A DNA stretch of 8,381 nt from positions 1-8,381 of the forward strand of contig JAHHSW010000027.1 in assembly GCA_020024985.1 (NCBI GenBank), in the 5' to 3' direction. This DNA comes from Anaeroplasmataceae bacterium. Its GTDB lineage: Bacteria; Bacillota_I; Bacilli_A; Acholeplasmatales; Anaeroplasmataceae. The stretch's first letter is position 1; the number at the start of each line of letters is the position of its first letter. The position numbers and the translations under genes were made by a program. The notes under the pieces were generated by a model, which searched no databases, was not told the origin of the DNA, and saw nothing but the letters and a program-made list of their open reading frames with translations. Below are positions 6,355 through 8,381 of this stretch, piece after piece.

Positions 6355-7656
6355 TTGAAGTTAAATAGAAGATTATTATCAATACTTCTACTATCTATAG
6401 GTTTTGCAAGCTTAGTATCATGTGGTACTAAGCCTTCAAAACCAACAATTGAGCAAACTGAAGAGGACGTTGAGCTTGATTTAAATCAGGTTTATTCAGA
6501 TATCACAGCTAAGCTAAAGCTAACTAAGGATTATGCCGGTAAGGATTTCTTTTCTGAGGGTATTGGAGAGGCTGAGCTTATTAAGGTAAGAGATGGTGAT
6601 ACTGCTGAATTCAAATTAAAGGAATCAGGCAAGTCTGTTGTTATTCGTTCTTATGGTATTAATACTCCAGAATCAACTGGAAAGGTTGAAAAGTGGGGAA
6701 AGGCAGCCTCAGTATTCTCTAAGGAAATACTAGAAAGTGCTAAGTACCTTTTATTAGAGGCTAGTAAGACTCCCGCTGTTCATGATTCATACGGAGAAAG
6801 ATACCTAGGCTATGTTTGGTACAAGATGGATGATAATTCAGATTGGATGAATATCAATTTATTGATGGTAGAAAATGGATATACTCCTAGTAACTGTGTA
6901 CCTGGTAGTATTGATTATCCATATTATGCTAATTTTAAGGAAGCAGAGGATTTTGCTTCTAAGGGTAAGCTTCGTATCCACGGAAATGCTGTGGATCAAT
7001 ACTTTTCTACTAAGGCTGAAAAAACAGACCTTAAGAAGCTAGTTGAGGATCCAAATGCATATTATAATGTAGAGCTAGACACTGGCTCTAAGGTAGAATT
7101 CGAGGCTTATATAAGTGATTTAGCTGTTCGTAGCGAGCAATATCATTTCACTGTTAGTGCAGTAATAGATGGCGAAATTTATAGTATGCCTCTATATGCA
7201 GGCTATGGTCATACTCAAGCAGCACGTGGATTAAAGGTTGGAACTAAGTATAAAATTGTAGGCTTTTTACAAAAGCACTATGATAAATTCCAAATCAGTG
7301 GTGTTAAGTATTCAGACTTTGGCGGTGACGCTGATTATTCTAAGCTTTTAATTAAAAACTATTACTTAGAATTCAATGATAATAAGAAGTACGATGTAAG
7401 CTGGGATAAATCATTATTTAGTTCAGCATTAATTAGTGCTGCTGTAATAGATGGTGAAAATATTAAGCTTACTGTAACTGCTACAGAGCTTCGAGATGAA
7501 GAAGCTCAGAATTTTACAATTTTAGTCCCTAATACAAATAAGCTTGATGGTTCAAAGGTAGCAGGCCTAGTAGGGAAAAAGGCTAGTTTTAAGGGATACC
7601 AAGAAGAAGCAGGAACTGTCACAGTTTTAAAGTATTCGAATATAGAGTTCAAGTAA
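6355..7656 (+). CDS. Surface lipoprotein nuclease: SNase domain plus OB-like C-terminal domains
   Basis: Predicted calcium-dependent nuclease held on the outer face of the membrane. The 433-residue precursor has a basic N-terminus, a hydrophobic core and the lipobox LVSC (20-23, lipidated C23). The SNase-like domain spans about 70-210. Against staphylococcal nuclease, RDGDT supplies D80 and D82 (the second matching D21), R98 matches R35, NTPE gives N103 in place of D40 and E106 for catalytic E43, and R149 in DSYGERYLGYVW probably matches R87 with one inserted residue. The rest (about 235-433) is beta-rich. It seems to hold two related modules ending in GVKYSDF and LKYSNIEF, likely OB folds as in larger surface nucleases such as YhcR. 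The TTG start is chosen because a complete signal peptide begins there and no in-frame ATG or GTG precedes it. It lies 2 nt after the binding-protein stop with a poor ribosome site, so translation is probably coupled. Confidence 0.85.
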   Translation: MKLNRRLLSILLLSIGFASLVSCGTKPSKPTIEQTEEDVELDLNQVYSDITAKLKLTKDYAGKDFFSEGIGEAELIKVRDGDTAEFKLKESGKSVVIRSYGINTPESTGKVEKWGKAASVFSKEILESAKYLLLEASKTPAVHDSYGERYLGYVWYKMDDNSDWMNINLLMVENGYTPSNCVPGSIDYPYYANFKEAEDFASKGKLRIHGNAVDQYFSTKAEKTDLKKLVEDPNAYYNVELDTGSKVEFEAYISDLAVRSEQYHFTVSAVIDGEIYSMPLYAGYGHTQAARGLKVGTKYKIVGFLQKHYDKFQISGVKYSDFGGDADYSKLLIKNYYLEFNDNKKYDVSWDKSLFSSALISAAVIDGENIKLTVTATELRDEEAQNFTILVPNTNKLDGSKVAGLVGKKASFKGYQEEAGTVTVLKYSNIEFK

Positions 7657-7679
7657 ATTTTCATTAAGGAGGAAAAAGC

Positions 7680-8381
7680 ATGAAAAGGATTCTATCATTT
7701 TTATCTTTAATGATATTATCACTATTTACTATCGTTGCTTGTTCTAAGTCTGATAACACCTTAGCACAGGACCTAGTAGATTCTATAATATTAGAACAAG
7801 AGGGAAGCGCAGTTGAGGGTGATTTCGGTCTAATCTCAGAGCTTTCTAGAGAAGGTAAAACTTATCCATTAAAGTGGAAATCTAATAGTAAGTATGTAAA
7901 GATTGCTGATAAGGCTGATGCTGGTACTCTATCATATAGAGCAACAGTTAATCGTAATGTTCCTGAAGAGCAAGCTGTTACATTAACAGCTACTGCTGAG
8001 GCAGATGGTGGTAAGGCTTCTAGAAATTTTGAAGTTTTAGTTTTACCATATGAACTATATGATTTTATCGAGGCATATAGTTTCCCTTTGGATGGTGCTA
8101 ACCTATATGGTGAGTATACACTAGATAAAGAATTTACATTACCTAACGCTCCTGAGTCAGCTAAGATTTCATGGTCAACTGAATGTCCATTAATCACAAT
8201 TGACAACAACACATGTAAAATGAATGTAGCATTAAAGTTTGTTAAGGTTGAGACAGTTTTAAAGGCTACATGGACTTATAAGGGTGAAACAGCAACTAAG
8301 AATTATACTGTTAATGTTCTACAACAAACTCTTTATGAGCCTGAATCAAATATTGAGGAGAATACTCCATATGTATTTGGT
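7680..8381 (+). CDS. Lipoprotein with Ig-like modules, 3' end outside the window
   Basis: The reading frame is open from the ATG at 7680 to the window edge, giving 234 residues without a stop. AAGGAGG (7666-7672) lies seven nt upstream, and the gene follows the nuclease gene by 23 bp. The protein starts with a Lys/Arg N-terminus, a hydrophobic core and the lipobox IVAC (18-21, lipidated C21). The mature part holds two beta-rich modules. The first (about 30-122) has KWKSNSKYVKI, then TLTATAEADGG and a final FEVLVLP. The second (about 140-215) has ISWSTECPLITI, LKATWTYKGE and a final YTVNVL. This pattern (W-S-S/T-N/E strand, T-A-x strand, closing V-x-V-L) fits atrophied bacterial Ig domains seen in surface proteins of gut Firmicutes. 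C169 and C179 could form a disulfide. Any catalytic or binding domain would lie beyond the window, so its role is unknown. Adhesin, second nuclease or binding accessory all remain possible. Confidence 0.8.
   Translation, partial: MKRILSFLSLMILSLFTIVACSKSDNTLAQDLVDSIILEQEGSAVEGDFGLISELSREGKTYPLKWKSNSKYVKIADKADAGTLSYRATVNRNVPEEQAVTLTATAEADGGKASRNFEVLVLPYELYDFIEAYSFPLDGANLYGEYTLDKEFTLPNAPESAKISWSTECPLITIDNNTCKMNVALKFVKVETVLKATWTYKGETATKNYTVNVLQQTLYEPESNIEENTPYVFG

Noticed and set aside
7862..8212. 116-codon open frame on the - strand
   Set aside because: It lies entirely inside the Ig-like lipoprotein gene, which has a strong ribosome site and a signal peptide. The reverse frame shows no recognisable domain and no clear ribosome site, so it is a shadow.

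Overview
The window comes from an AT-rich, low-GC Gram-positive-type bacterium (Firmicutes, or a Mollicutes-related gut lineage). Support for this: purine-rich Shine-Dalgarno sites (AGGAGG, GGAGG), three lipoproteins with classical lipoboxes, and a membrane-anchored rather than periplasmic binding protein. Every tryptophan is TGG, no gene has an internal TGA, and one gene ends in TGA. The standard code therefore fits better than the mycoplasma code. The species cannot be named from the sequence.

Layout: all genes lie on the + strand and are tightly packed. Positions 1-125 are non-coding. They hold a weak hairpin (2-35) and a good sigma-A-type promoter (TTGTAA, 17 bp, TATAAT at 63-91) whose -10 box sits in a 21-bp AT palindrome. 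Two membrane proteins of unknown function follow: a 104-aa single-span protein (126-440) and a 424-aa two-span protein (494-1768). The first ends in a terminator-like hairpin. The second overlaps by 17 nt a complete CUT1-type ABC importer: ATPase (1752-2822), two permeases (2822-3835, 3848-4813) and a solute-binding lipoprotein (4910-6352). Two nucleotides after the binding protein, a TTG codon starts a lipoprotein with a staphylococcal-nuclease (SNase) domain and a beta-rich, probably OB-fold, C-terminal part (6355-7656). A further lipoprotein with two Ig-like modules (7680 onward) runs off the window.

How the genes may work together: the importer looks like a sugar or glycerol-3-phosphate transporter, but no sugar enzyme or sugar regulator is nearby. 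Its nearest functional partner is a surface nuclease. The order ATPase-permease-permease-binding protein-nuclease resembles the mycoplasma arrangement in which an SNase-type membrane nuclease lies beside sugar-type ABC transporter genes (from memory, M. genitalium MG186 with MG187-MG189). The main hypothesis is a nucleic-acid scavenging system. In it, DNA or RNA is cut at the cell surface and a product (nucleoside, nucleotide or sugar phosphate) is captured and imported. The two upstream membrane proteins and the Ig-like lipoprotein would be uncharacterised accessories. The substrate cannot be read from the sequence.
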